This document shows positions 8,899 through 17,234 of a DNA stretch of 64,000 nucleotides, one piece after another. This DNA comes from JBCCVH01 sp942492555. Lineage in GTDB: Bacteria > Bacteroidota > Bacteroidia > Cytophagales > Amoebophilaceae. Where the stretch lies: positions 310,001-374,000 of the forward strand of contig CALOEX010000003.1 in NCBI GenBank assembly GCA_942492555.1, given 5' to 3'. Every line of letters starts with the position of its first letter. Position 1 is the first letter of the stretch. A program made the position numbers and the translations under genes. The notes under the pieces were generated by a model. That model was not told the origin of the DNA and did no database searches. It saw only the letters and a program-made list of their open reading frames with translations.

Positions 8899-9501
8899 AT
8901 GTTTATAGATCTTACTGATGTGGTTTTTCACATGCTTAAAAAATGTAAAAAAGATATTCTTGTATGTTTTTTGTTGACTGGCTTAGCTACTTTTTCTTGT
9001 TGGATGCAAAAGTACTATTATGATGCACTTGTGGGAAGTCATTACGCTATTTTTGAAAAGGAGGAGTATTATCGTTTTTTGACGTGTGGGTTCGTTCATT
9101 GGAATTTTTCCCACTTTTTTGTGACAATGGGGGTTTTTGTAATTTTTGGGCAAGTACTTTTGCAAAACCACTTGATAGGTAAAATTGTTTTTTTTGTCAC
9201 GTATTTGTTGGGTATGTTTTTGGGCAATTATATGAGCTATGTTTTTGGCTCTCTTGATTATGTGACTGCAGGGTCTGTTGGAGGGGTTGCTACAGTTGTA
9301 GCCATTAGTCTTATCTATGGGAGCCACAAGATTTTTTGGTTTTTCATTCCCTTATTGGTCGGTGTCTTATTGTTTTTCTCATCGGTGATCCCATTCTTCT
9401 GTGAGACAATAAATGTAGTGCAGTGTATTACTGGGTTAGTTTTTGGGACTGCTTTTGCTTTTTTGTATCGTCCTGATTTGTTAGATGGAGTTTTGTTTTA
9501 G
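8899..9501 (+). CDS. rhomboid-family membrane protein, probably catalytically inactive
   Basis: A 200-residue polytopic protein with the rhomboid layout: EEYYRFLTCGFVHWNFSHF matches the family's ExWR...F.H....H opening, and several membrane helices follow. The catalytic sites look lost. The GxSG loop appears as AGSVGGVAT (residues 124-131), so aligning the glycines puts Val127 at the serine position. The last-helix AHLGG motif reads QCITG (175-179), with Cys176 in place of histidine. It is therefore more likely an iRhom/Derlin-like pseudoprotease than an active protease, although Ser126 next to the normal position leaves some doubt. Its last 74 bases overlap the convergent pentapeptide gene. 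Confidence 0.75.
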   Translation: MFIDLTDVVFHMLKKCKKDILVCFLLTGLATFSCWMQKYYYDALVGSHYAIFEKEEYYRFLTCGFVHWNFSHFFVTMGVFVIFGQVLLQNHLIGKIVFFVTYLLGMFLGNYMSYVFGSLDYVTAGSVGGVATVVAISLIYGSHKIFWFFIPLLVGVLLFFSSVIPFFCETINVVQCITGLVFGTAFAFLYRPDLLDGVLF

Positions 9502-10822
9502 AGAGTCGAGCAAGTGAATTTGGTAATGTGATAGGAGCATTGTTAGTGTTTGGAATTATTCTGTGGGAGCATATTTCGTTGTAGTGGATGTATTGCTTGA
9601 GATTAGGAGCTAGTTCCTTTTTGAGCTTTATAAGTTTTTGTTGGTAGTGGAGGTAATAAAAAAGCAGTTCAAAATGTTGGAGTGTATAGCTTTTTGAGAG
9701 AGCTTCTGCTATTTGTAAAACTTTTTTTTCTAAGTTTTTTTCTAGTCTAGAATAGACTTTCACAAGTCCCTCAAGGCTTTTTTCAATGTTGTTTTTATAC
9801 CATATAAATCCCCAGTGTTCTTTTGATTTTACCTTGTATTGTATGAGTCCATTTCTAAATTGTTGTAGATATGTCTCGATGATAGGTGGATTGGATGTGT
9901 TGTTGGTAGTTTGGTTGTTGTTTTTTGGTAGTGTTACATGCCAACAATATTCTTGTGCTTCACGGCTCAGCGTGTATTCTATCAAATTTTTGTTATCGAG
10001 TGCACATGTTAGTTGATTGCTTAATTTTTTTTCTAGACTGCATATAAGACGTAGCAGTTTGCAGGACCAATAAGCAACATTGATGTAAAAGTCTGGATAT
10101 ATGTTGTCTTCTGTGAGGTGTGTTATACCAGAAGAGATATGTAAGCATATTGCTTTTTCTTTATCTTTGGTGAGTTGTGGATAAACCCTGGCAATATTTT
10201 TTATGTCTGTATAAAGGTTTTGTCGATACCAAGTTCCTCCATAGAGCGTGTTTTCTTGGGCTTTGTACCGAAAATAGACACGATAGTCGCATATGGTGTT
10301 TGTAAGTATAGTACCGTTGAAGTCTGTCTCTTGTAGATTTGTGTATTTGAATTTGCATGCTGTGAAGTTGGCATTTTTTAGGTTGGCATTTGCTAGTGTT
10401 TGGGGCAGTGTGGCATTGGTGAGATTAGCGTTTTGTAGATTGAAATGTGAGAAGTCGCAACCTGAAAAATTTTGATTTGTAAGGTCTAAAGAGGCTAAGT
10501 TTTTGGTTTTGAATGCTTGTTTGAGTTGTTGGTTGTCTTTTTGTAACTGGTATTTTTGATTTCGTGTTGTTTTTATAAATTGAATGGTGTTGTTCTTTTC
10601 TTTATAAAGTTGTTTTATCAGCATGTCATTTTTTGCCTTTTCCTCATTGAGTTCTTTAGTGAGTTTTTGGATGGTTTGTAGGAGGTCTTGTTGGCTGTGT
10701 ATAGGATGTTTTATTTCGTTTTTAGACAAATTAAAGGTGCTGGCGTGTAATGTTTTTGTTATTATGCATAGTATGATAATAGTGATGCTACAAAACTTTT
10801 TTAATTTTTTTATTTTTCTCAT
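9428..10822 (-). CDS. secreted pentapeptide-repeat protein (family copy 1)
   Basis: 464 residues. The N-terminal signal peptide (lysine-rich start, then CSITIIILCIITKTLHA) is followed by a coiled-coil-prone segment (KLTKELNEEKAKNDMLIKQL) and a short pentapeptide-repeat block (LDLTNQNFSGCDFSHFNLQN...ANLKNANF). A C-terminal domain of about 280 residues is shared with the proteins at 39.4 and 46.4 kb. Shared landmarks are TxxTxCDYxxxF, IAxVYPQL, FYINVAYWSCKLxRL, EYCWxT, YLQQFRxGLxQYKVxS and the end-region YELQHxxxLFxxLY-like helix. This copy is the most divergent of the three and is the only one with the coiled coil. I do not recognise the C-terminal domain; an exported host-interaction protein is an inference. 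Confidence 0.8.
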   Translation of the reverse strand: MRKIKKLKKFCSITIIILCIITKTLHASTFNLSKNEIKHPIHSQQDLLQTIQKLTKELNEEKAKNDMLIKQLYKEKNNTIQFIKTTRNQKYQLQKDNQQLKQAFKTKNLASLDLTNQNFSGCDFSHFNLQNANLTNATLPQTLANANLKNANFTACKFKYTNLQETDFNGTILTNTICDYRVYFRYKAQENTLYGGTWYRQNLYTDIKNIARVYPQLTKDKEKAICLHISSGITHLTEDNIYPDFYINVAYWSCKLLRLICSLEKKLSNQLTCALDNKNLIEYTLSREAQEYCWHVTLPKNNNQTTNNTSNPPIIETYLQQFRNGLIQYKVKSKEHWGFIWYKNNIEKSLEGLVKVYSRLEKNLEKKVLQIAEALSKSYTLQHFELLFYYLHYQQKLIKLKKELAPNLKQYIHYNEICSHRIIPNTNNAPITLPNSLARLSKTKLHLTNQDDTKKQKQSQKLTQ

Positions 10823-11002
10823 GTTACATATTTACAGTTTTTAAATGAAATTACAAATGTTTACTAAGTAAACGATCGCCATCAGTAGATTTTTTATATT
10901 TGGGTATATAGCATTTTAAAATTTGTAGTTTTAGAAAATTTGTCGTATCTATATATATAAGTTGTATGTTTGTACTTTTCTACAATCGTTAAAAAAACTG
11001 TT

Positions 11003-12214
11003 ATGAGCTTTTATGCTGTACGTAATCAATTTCCTATTCTTGAGCAAAAAGTGGGCAGGCATTCTTTGGTGTATTTGGATAATGCTGCTACAACGCAAAA
11101 GCCTCACTTGGTGATTGATGCTATTGTGAATTATTATCGTCAGGTGAATGGTAATATAAATAGGGGCGTTCATCAATTGGCAAGGAGTTCTGAATTTGTA
11201 GTAGAGAAAATTCGAGCGAAGGTTGCTAAATGGATTCATGCATATAGTCCAAATGAAATTGTTTTTACGCCTGGAACTACAGCATCTATTAATTGTGTAA
11301 TGTATGGCTATGGTGAAAACCATATAGAAGAAGGAGATGAGATTTTGGTGTCTGCAATGGAGCATACGAGTAATTGGTTGCCTTGGCGTATGTTGGCAGA
11401 GAGAAAAGGAGGTATTTTAAAAAAGATACCATTGACATTATCTGGAGATCTTGATATGGATGCTTATGCAAAACTCTTGGGTTCTCGTACAAAAATTGTG
11501 GCAATTACGCATGTTTCAAATGTGTTAGGAGTGGTGAATCCTATTCATGAAATTACTAGGCTGGCTCATGAACATGGTGCTGTGGTAGTGGTGGATGCAG
11601 CGCAGTCTATAGCACATTTACCCATTAATGTGCAGACTTTAGCATGTGATTTTTTAGCTTTTTCTAGTCATAAAATGTATGGTCCCACAGGGCTTGGCGT
11701 GTTGTATATAAGAAAAAAAATGATGGATGCCATGTTGCCTTATCAACTTGGTGGGGGTATTGTGCGCAATATAACTTCTAAAAAAATAGTGTATGAGCGT
11801 GGTCCTCAAGTTTTTGAAGCAGGAACGCTACATCTTGCGGGCATTGCGGGTTTGGGTGCTGCGTTTACATTTATGCAACATTTGACATCTCCTTATATTC
11901 AATCGTATGAAAGTAGTTTGCTTGAATATGCTATAGAACAACTACAAATGATTCCTGGACTAAAGATTTGGGGAGATTTTTCAGAAAGAGCAGGCATTAT
12001 ATCTTTTACTATAGAGGGCTTACATTCATTGGATATTGGTATTAAGCTCGATGCTTTGGGTATTGCTGTTCGTACAGGTAAGCATTGTGCTCATACGTTG
12101 ATGAAGGATTTTGGTGTTGAGGGAATGGTACGTGTTTCTTTGGCAATATATAATACACAAGAGGATATTGATCGATTGATAGAAGCGTTACATATTACCA
12201 TAAAAACTTTGTGA
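11003..12214 (+). CDS. sufS: cysteine desulfurase SufS
   Basis: PLP-dependent class V aminotransferase-fold enzyme that mobilises sulfur from cysteine for Fe-S cluster assembly. Visible motifs are LDNAATTQKP at the N-terminus, VVDAAQSIAH, the PLP-lysine loop SSHKMYGPTG, and the catalytic cysteine loop RTGKHCAHTLM near the C-terminus, which is SufS-type. The frame opens 33 bases earlier at a TTG, but ATG at 11003 gives the normal start MSFYAVRNQFPIL and 403 residues. Other suf genes are not in this window, so the gene stands apart from a classical suf operon. Confidence 0.95.
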   Translation: MSFYAVRNQFPILEQKVGRHSLVYLDNAATTQKPHLVIDAIVNYYRQVNGNINRGVHQLARSSEFVVEKIRAKVAKWIHAYSPNEIVFTPGTTASINCVMYGYGENHIEEGDEILVSAMEHTSNWLPWRMLAERKGGILKKIPLTLSGDLDMDAYAKLLGSRTKIVAITHVSNVLGVVNPIHEITRLAHEHGAVVVVDAAQSIAHLPINVQTLACDFLAFSSHKMYGPTGLGVLYIRKKMMDAMLPYQLGGGIVRNITSKKIVYERGPQVFEAGTLHLAGIAGLGAAFTFMQHLTSPYIQSYESSLLEYAIEQLQMIPGLKIWGDFSERAGIISFTIEGLHSLDIGIKLDALGIAVRTGKHCAHTLMKDFGVEGMVRVSLAIYNTQEDIDRLIEALHITIKTL

Positions 12215-12455
12215 AAAGGTGTGTGGCTTGTTCTGTGTAGAGTCTTTTTTTTGTATACAAGAGGTGTTTTTTCTGTTAAAAAAATTATTTTTTGTCCCAA
12301 TATGTTTATTTTATGTATATTTTATGTCTATAGAAAATACAAAAATAGAAGTATTAGTATTGTATAATACAAAAATTTGTACAAGTGTGAACTTTTTTGT
12401 AAATTTTGGTTGCTTATGTGTAGTTTTGTAGCCCTTTTGATTTAAAGAAAAAGAT

Positions 12456-13967
12456 ATGGTAGATTTTATTAACGTGAATATTATGGTGATTGCCATACTT
12501 CTTGGCGTTAGTATTGTAGGCAGTAAAATTTCTTATAAACTAGGTTTCCCAAGTCTTCTTGTTTTTATTGTTGTTGGTATTGTAGCAAAGATGTTCATTC
12601 AGTATTTTATGGGTGCAACCTATGCGAACCATAAAGAGGAAACAGTTAGCGTTGCAAAGTTTCTAGGTGTTGTAGCCTTAGCGTTTATTCTTTTTTCAGG
12701 AGGTATCAACACACAAAAGAAACACATTTATCCCATTTGGAAATCAGGAGTAGCTCTTTCTTTGTTAGGAACGTTGATAACAGCTTTGTGCACAGGGTTT
12801 GGATTGTATCAATTAGCACGCCTATTTGATGTTCCCCTTGATTTTACAAAAAGTATTTTGATAGGTGCTATTTTGTCTTCGACAGATGCAGCTGCAGTGT
12901 TTTCTATTTTGCGAGCCCATAAGATAAAGTTGAAGGCTCATTTGGGACCTTTGTTGGAATTGGAGTCTGGGAGCAATGATGTGATGGTTTATTTTTTAAT
13001 GACACTGCTTTTAAATTTCATTCATAGTGCTTCTGCAAATTTGTTGATGGGTATTCCTTTGTTTGCTTTAGAGATGGTTTTAGGGGCTGTAGGAGGTGTT
13101 TTAACCGGATTTTTTATGTGGATGTTTATCAATAAGGTAAATCTTCCTGATAAATCTTTATATGCTCCCTTAACAATTGCGATGATTTTTTTTCCGTATG
13201 CTTTGGTAAATATTGCACATGGAAGTGGTTATTTGGCCATATATATTGCTGGTATTATTCTTGGTAATCGTGATTTTATACATCGCCAAAGTATCCTTAA
13301 ATTTTATGAAGGGTTTGGTTGGTTACTTGAAATTGCTATGTTTATAGCACTTGGTTTATTGGTAGATATGAAAACGCTTCTGGACATTGCTCCTTTGGGA
13401 TTGTCTATTGCTCTGTTGTTGATGTTTTTTATACGTCCTTTAAGTGTTTTTGGCACACTTAGTCTCTCTTCTTTTAAAAGGAAAGAAAAAATGTTCATTT
13501 CCTGGGTAGGACTAAGAGGTGCTGTCCCCATTGTATTTGCTACTTATTTATATGGGAATAAAGATATTGATCCATTGATAGCAGATAGGCTTTTTCACCT
13601 TGTTTTTGTAGTTGTGCTTATTTCTGTTTTTGTACAGGGATCTACTTTACATCCACTTGCTAAACGATTACATCTTAATATCAAGCCTAGACCTGGCTTG
13701 ACACATAAGCAACAGTTGCTTGCTGTGGATGAGGATGTGAAAAAAATTCTTATTCAGCTGGAAATTCCTACTGATTCTCCTGCGAATAAAAAGGCTATTG
13801 TCGATATTGGGCTACCTGAAAATACCTTTATTGCACTTATATATCGAGAAAAGCGTTATTTTCCTGCTAGTGGGAGTACTGTTTTGTATGAAAAAGATAA
13901 ATTGTTTATTGTTGTCAACACCAAAAAAGAATTGCAAAAAGTAAAGGGTTGTCTAGGTATAGTTTAA
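12456..13967 (+). CDS. nhaP2: potassium/proton antiporter (CPA1 family, NhaP2/CvrA-like)
   Basis: A 503-residue monovalent cation/proton antiporter of the inner membrane. Residues 1-~395 form about a dozen hydrophobic helices with the family motifs SSTDAAAVFSIL and ELESGSNDVMVYFL (transport-site Asp region). The cytoplasmic tail resembles a TrkA-C (RCK-C) ligand-binding domain (LPENTFIALIYREKRYFPASGSTVLYEKDKLFIV). This arrangement matches NhaP2/CvrA proteins. The start is ATG after an A/G-rich AAAGAAAAAG stretch. It is monocistronic as far as can be seen. Likely roles are potassium and pH homeostasis. Confidence 0.88.
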   Translation: MVDFINVNIMVIAILLGVSIVGSKISYKLGFPSLLVFIVVGIVAKMFIQYFMGATYANHKEETVSVAKFLGVVALAFILFSGGINTQKKHIYPIWKSGVALSLLGTLITALCTGFGLYQLARLFDVPLDFTKSILIGAILSSTDAAAVFSILRAHKIKLKAHLGPLLELESGSNDVMVYFLMTLLLNFIHSASANLLMGIPLFALEMVLGAVGGVLTGFFMWMFINKVNLPDKSLYAPLTIAMIFFPYALVNIAHGSGYLAIYIAGIILGNRDFIHRQSILKFYEGFGWLLEIAMFIALGLLVDMKTLLDIAPLGLSIALLLMFFIRPLSVFGTLSLSSFKRKEKMFISWVGLRGAVPIVFATYLYGNKDIDPLIADRLFHLVFVVVLISVFVQGSTLHPLAKRLHLNIKPRPGLTHKQQLLAVDEDVKKILIQLEIPTDSPANKKAIVDIGLPENTFIALIYREKRYFPASGSTVLYEKDKLFIVVNTKKELQKVKGCLGIV

Positions 13968-14383
13968 TTTATTTAGCAACAAGACGGATAGAAGAGAAAG
14001 GGAATAAGTCTTTACATCATTGTGGTTTGATTCCTCAACAATTATCAATTAAATTTGGAGTGAGAATGTCTATTAACTCACAACTAAATTTGGATGCTGG
14101 TCAGCGTTAAATAAATGCTCTCGGTTTTTCCAAAAAAGAAAGAGAAGAATGATCTTCTTTTAGGCAGGATCTCTTTTTCTTTTAAGTTAAGTGTAATGAA
14201 TACTTGTTGATATAGGTTATAAGTTATAAACTAGGGTTTATTATCTCTTGTAAGATCATACTATTTATTTTTGGTTAAAATTGAAAAAGATGATTATCTG
14301 CGATATTATATTTGTGAAAAAATGTATTTTACACAAATTTCAAAAAGAAAAAAGTATCTTTGATGGTGTTTTAGACGTGTATT
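13968..14383. other. intergenic region before the tRNA cluster
   Basis: 416 bases without a supported gene. A 45-codon stop-free stretch just after the antiporter (reading LATRRIEEKGNKSLHH... to about 14110) lacks a start and may be a gene remnant. An imperfect purine/pyrimidine inverted repeat at about 14137-14188 (AAAAGAAAGAGA versus TCTCTTTTTCTTTT) could form a weak hairpin. Confidence 0.4.
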
Positions 14384-14474
14384 GGAGAGATGGCCGAGTG
14401 GCTGAAGGCGGCGGTTTGCTAAATCGTTATATAGACTACAATCTGTATCGAGGGTTCGAATCCCTCTCTCTCCG
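14384..14474 (+). tRNA. tRNA-Ser (GCU)
   Basis: Acceptor GGAGAGA (from 14384) pairs with TCTCTCC (to 14473), with discriminator G at 14474. The anticodon loop TTGCTAA gives anticodon GCU. A long variable arm typical of serine tRNA and a T-loop GGTTCGAATCC are visible. The 3' CCA is not encoded. Confidence 0.95.
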
Positions 14475-14477
14475 CTT

Positions 14478-14555
14478 CGGGATGTAGCGCAGTTTGGCTA
14501 GCGCACCTGCTTTGGGAGCAGGGGGTCGTAGGTTCGAATCCTGCCATCCCGACCA
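14478..14555 (+). tRNA. tRNA-Pro (UGG)
   Basis: Acceptor CGGGATG pairs with CATCCCG. The anticodon stem-loop CTGCTTTGGGAGCAG gives UGG, followed by GTTCGAATC in the T arm. The encoded end is ACCA, so CCA is genomic here. It lies 3 bases after tRNA-Ser. Confidence 0.95.
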
Positions 14556-14572
14556 TTTTTACATGTAAAACC

Positions 14573-14646
14573 GGCCCTATAGCTCATATGGATAGAGCGA
14601 TTGCCTTCTAAGCAATAGGTAGAAGGTTCGAGTCCTTCTAGGGTCA
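14573..14646 (+). tRNA. tRNA-Arg (UCU)
   Basis: Acceptor GGCCCTA pairs with TAGGGTC (one G-U). The anticodon stem ATTGC/GCAAT encloses CTTCTAA (anticodon UCU), and the T arm is GAAGGTTCGAGTCCTTC. Discriminator A is at 14646 and CCA is not encoded. It is the third member of a Ser-Pro-Arg cluster that is probably one transcript. Confidence 0.94.
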
Positions 14647-14868
14647 CTGCACACTTCTGGTTATATGCTGGCAAGTGTGTGCATTGTGTGTTAGCATTGC
14701 ATAAAAAAATTCAACGATTTAAAATTTTATTCTATGGTACAGAAAGTACAATATGTTCTCAACAAGAGACAAATGACAGTTTGGGGTAATAACATTTCTA
14801 TGTTTGACACTACTTCATATAAAGAAGGTTGTGTGGGTTATTTGTTTACTATTGAACTCTAGTACTAT

Positions 14869-16668
14869 ATGAAAAAAGAAAAAAAAGAATCCGTTACTTT
14901 ACAGCAACTTTTTCAATACCTTGCCAAAATTACAAGACCTTTTCGTTCTTATTTAATATTAATTTTTTTTCTGGTTGCTTTTGAATCTATTATACTTGCG
15001 TATTCTTTACCCAAAACCATAGAAAGGATTGCAGATATTACAAAAAATGCTTCCCATAATGCAATGTTATTTGATGCACTGCAATGGCCTTTGTTTCTTC
15101 TTTTTTTATGGCAGGGTATTTTAGAGGTCAATTCACGGGTACAAGACTATTTTTATTCTATTAGGACAATACCTAGCCTTTCGAAAAAAATATACCAGAA
15201 TCAAGTCAGCAAATTATTGGATCAAAGCTATCAGTTTTATCAAGAAAATCCGCCAGGTGCCTTATCAAACAATTTACATCTTTTAGCAAATACAATTCCA
15301 GAAATTCTAGATAGTCTTTTATTTAAAATTACTTCATTTGTTTTAACTTTTTTTGTCGCTATCATCAGTTTGATGTGTATATCAACTTTTGCAGGAATTT
15401 GTTTGATAGTATATGTTATCTTCCTTATTTGTGTGGTTTCTTTTTTCAATAAACGCATTAATATGCTCACTGGCAAATGGACAAAAAAACGTTCTAAAGT
15501 TATTGCTAGAATTATGGATATGGTGGTGGGTATTTTAACGATCAAACTTTTTTCTAGCAAAAAAAAAGAAACGCAAGCATTAGATGGGCTATTGACAACA
15601 ACATTGAAAACAGAAAAAAAAGTTGAAAACACCTATTTGAAAATGTTTATAGCATTAGGGTTTGGCTATATTGCATTGCAAGGGCTAAGTGTTTCTTACC
15701 TTTTAAAACAAGTGTCTCTTAGCTTGATTTCTATTGGTCAGCTTTTAGGTATACTCTATTTGAACGAAACAGTTGTTTCTTTGGTTTGGGATGATTTGCC
15801 TGATTTATTGCAATTTTCTAAACAGGTGGGCAAGATAAGACAAGTTTTAACACTTGAGTGTGAATCTACTAAAGTACAGGATAAGCCAAATGCAAAAGAG
15901 ATTGTATTACAAGAAGGACATATTCAATTTGAGCGTGTTACTTTTGCTTTTTCAGAAAATGAAGCACCTTTTTTCAATAATTTTAGCCTGGATATTCCCC
16001 CAGGACAAAAAGTGGGTATTGTTGGTTATGCAGGTAGTGGTAAATCAACACTCATTAAACTTTTATTGCGTCTCTATGATATCCAAGATGGGGCTATTCG
16101 CATTGATGGTCAAAATATACAAGATGTAACACAAGATTCGTTACGCAAACAAATAGGGCTTATACCGCAAGAAATAACGCTTTTACAAAGATCCTTGCGT
16201 GAAAATCTTCAGTATAGTGAGGAGGAAATCGATGATGAAACCATCATGCAAGCAACAAAAAAAGCAGCGATACACGATTTTATCTCTTCGATGCAAGAGG
16301 GATATGATACCGTAGTGGGCAAGGGTAGTATCGCACCTTCAGGCGGAGAGAGACAGCGGTTTGGCGTTGCTAGGTTACTTTTGAAAAATCCTAAGGTTGT
16401 ACTTTTGGATGAAGCGACTTCTAATATGGATGCTATTACGGAAAAGAGTATGCAAAGTGTTTTAAATGAGTTTTGTGAAGGGAAAACAACGTTGATTATT
16501 GCGCACCGACTTAGTACATTACTAGAAGTGGACCGTATTGTTGTTATCAAAAACGGACGTATTGTTGAAGATGGTACCCATCACGAACTGTTGAATAAAA
16601 AGGGGTTGTATGCGTATTTTTGGAACACGCAATCCGATGGATTTATTGTCACGGAGGAAGCGCCTTAA
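14869..16668 (+). CDS. ABC exporter, fused membrane and ATPase domains
   Basis: A 599-residue half-transporter of the MsbA/multidrug type, expected to act as a homodimer in the inner membrane. Residues 1-~330 hold six hydrophobic segments. The nucleotide-binding domain has Walker A (GYAGSGKST), a Q-loop (LIPQEITLLQRSLRENL), the signature APSGGERQRFGVARLL, Walker B (KVVLLDEATSNMD) and the H-loop (IIAHRLSTL). The substrate is unknown; lipid flipping or peptide/drug export are possible. ATG start. It converges on greA with a 46-base gap. Confidence 0.9.
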   Translation: MKKEKKESVTLQQLFQYLAKITRPFRSYLILIFFLVAFESIILAYSLPKTIERIADITKNASHNAMLFDALQWPLFLLFLWQGILEVNSRVQDYFYSIRTIPSLSKKIYQNQVSKLLDQSYQFYQENPPGALSNNLHLLANTIPEILDSLLFKITSFVLTFFVAIISLMCISTFAGICLIVYVIFLICVVSFFNKRINMLTGKWTKKRSKVIARIMDMVVGILTIKLFSSKKKETQALDGLLTTTLKTEKKVENTYLKMFIALGFGYIALQGLSVSYLLKQVSLSLISIGQLLGILYLNETVVSLVWDDLPDLLQFSKQVGKIRQVLTLECESTKVQDKPNAKEIVLQEGHIQFERVTFAFSENEAPFFNNFSLDIPPGQKVGIVGYAGSGKSTLIKLLLRLYDIQDGAIRIDGQNIQDVTQDSLRKQIGLIPQEITLLQRSLRENLQYSEEEIDDETIMQATKKAAIHDFISSMQEGYDTVVGKGSIAPSGGERQRFGVARLLLKNPKVVLLDEATSNMDAITEKSMQSVLNEFCEGKTTLIIAHRLSTLLEVDRIVVIKNGRIVEDGTHHELLNKKGLYAYFWNTQSDGFIVTEEAP

Positions 16669-16714
16669 TAGTTTTGAACCAGTATATGGAGTATTGCGTT
16701 TTTTTGTGGGATGC

Positions 16715-17191
16715 TTACAGAGTAATGTCAACAATTTCAAAAGTAATGTCTCCTGCAGGTATTGAAATGGTTGTTTTTTCTCCTTTTTTCTTACCAAGTA
16801 ATCCTTTGGCAATGGGGGAGTCAATGGATATTTTTCCTTTTTGAATATCTACTTCTGAAGAAGATACAAGTTGGTAGGTAAGTTGTCTTCCTGTTGTTTG
16901 GTTTTTTAAGGTTACAGTGGTTAGGATAGATACTTTAGAAGTGTCTATTTGTGTTGTGTCAATGATTTGTGCAGATGCTAGTTCTTTTTTTAACGAGTTG
17001 ATGCGCATGTCAATAAGTGCTATTTCTTCTTTTGAGGCATGGTATTCTGCATTTTCTTTCAAGTCTCCTTTGCTTCTTGCATCACGCATTTTTTTTACGA
17101 GCTGTGGACGTTCTTGTTTTTCTAGAATGTTTATTTTCTCTTTTAGTTCTTGGAGGCCTTGTTTTGTATAATATGTTTTTTGTGTACTCAT
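16715..17191 (-). CDS. greA: transcription elongation factor GreA
   Basis: Stimulates transcript cleavage by backtracked RNA polymerase. The N-terminal coiled coil contains the family signature ARSKGDLKENAEYHASKEE with the acidic DLKENAEY tip. The C-terminal FKBP-like domain ends SIDSPIAKGLLGKKKGEKTTI...FEIVDI. The frame extends 6 codons upstream, but the ATG at 17191 gives the standard 158 residues (MSTQKTYYT). It is the last gene of a same-strand run uvrC-gyrB-DUF502-yajC-rnr-greA. Confidence 0.95.
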   Translation of the reverse strand: MSTQKTYYTKQGLQELKEKINILEKQERPQLVKKMRDARSKGDLKENAEYHASKEEIALIDMRINSLKKELASAQIIDTTQIDTSKVSILTTVTLKNQTTGRQLTYQLVSSSEVDIQKGKISIDSPIAKGLLGKKKGEKTTISIPAGDITFEIVDITL

Positions 17192-17234
17192 GGTAAAGTT
17201 TTTTTGCAAATGTTGTTTTGTTGTTTGTGTATTT

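Noticed and set aside
14281..14487. Open frame overlapping tRNA-Ser
   Set aside because: It runs through the complete tRNA-Ser gene and has no protein-like features.
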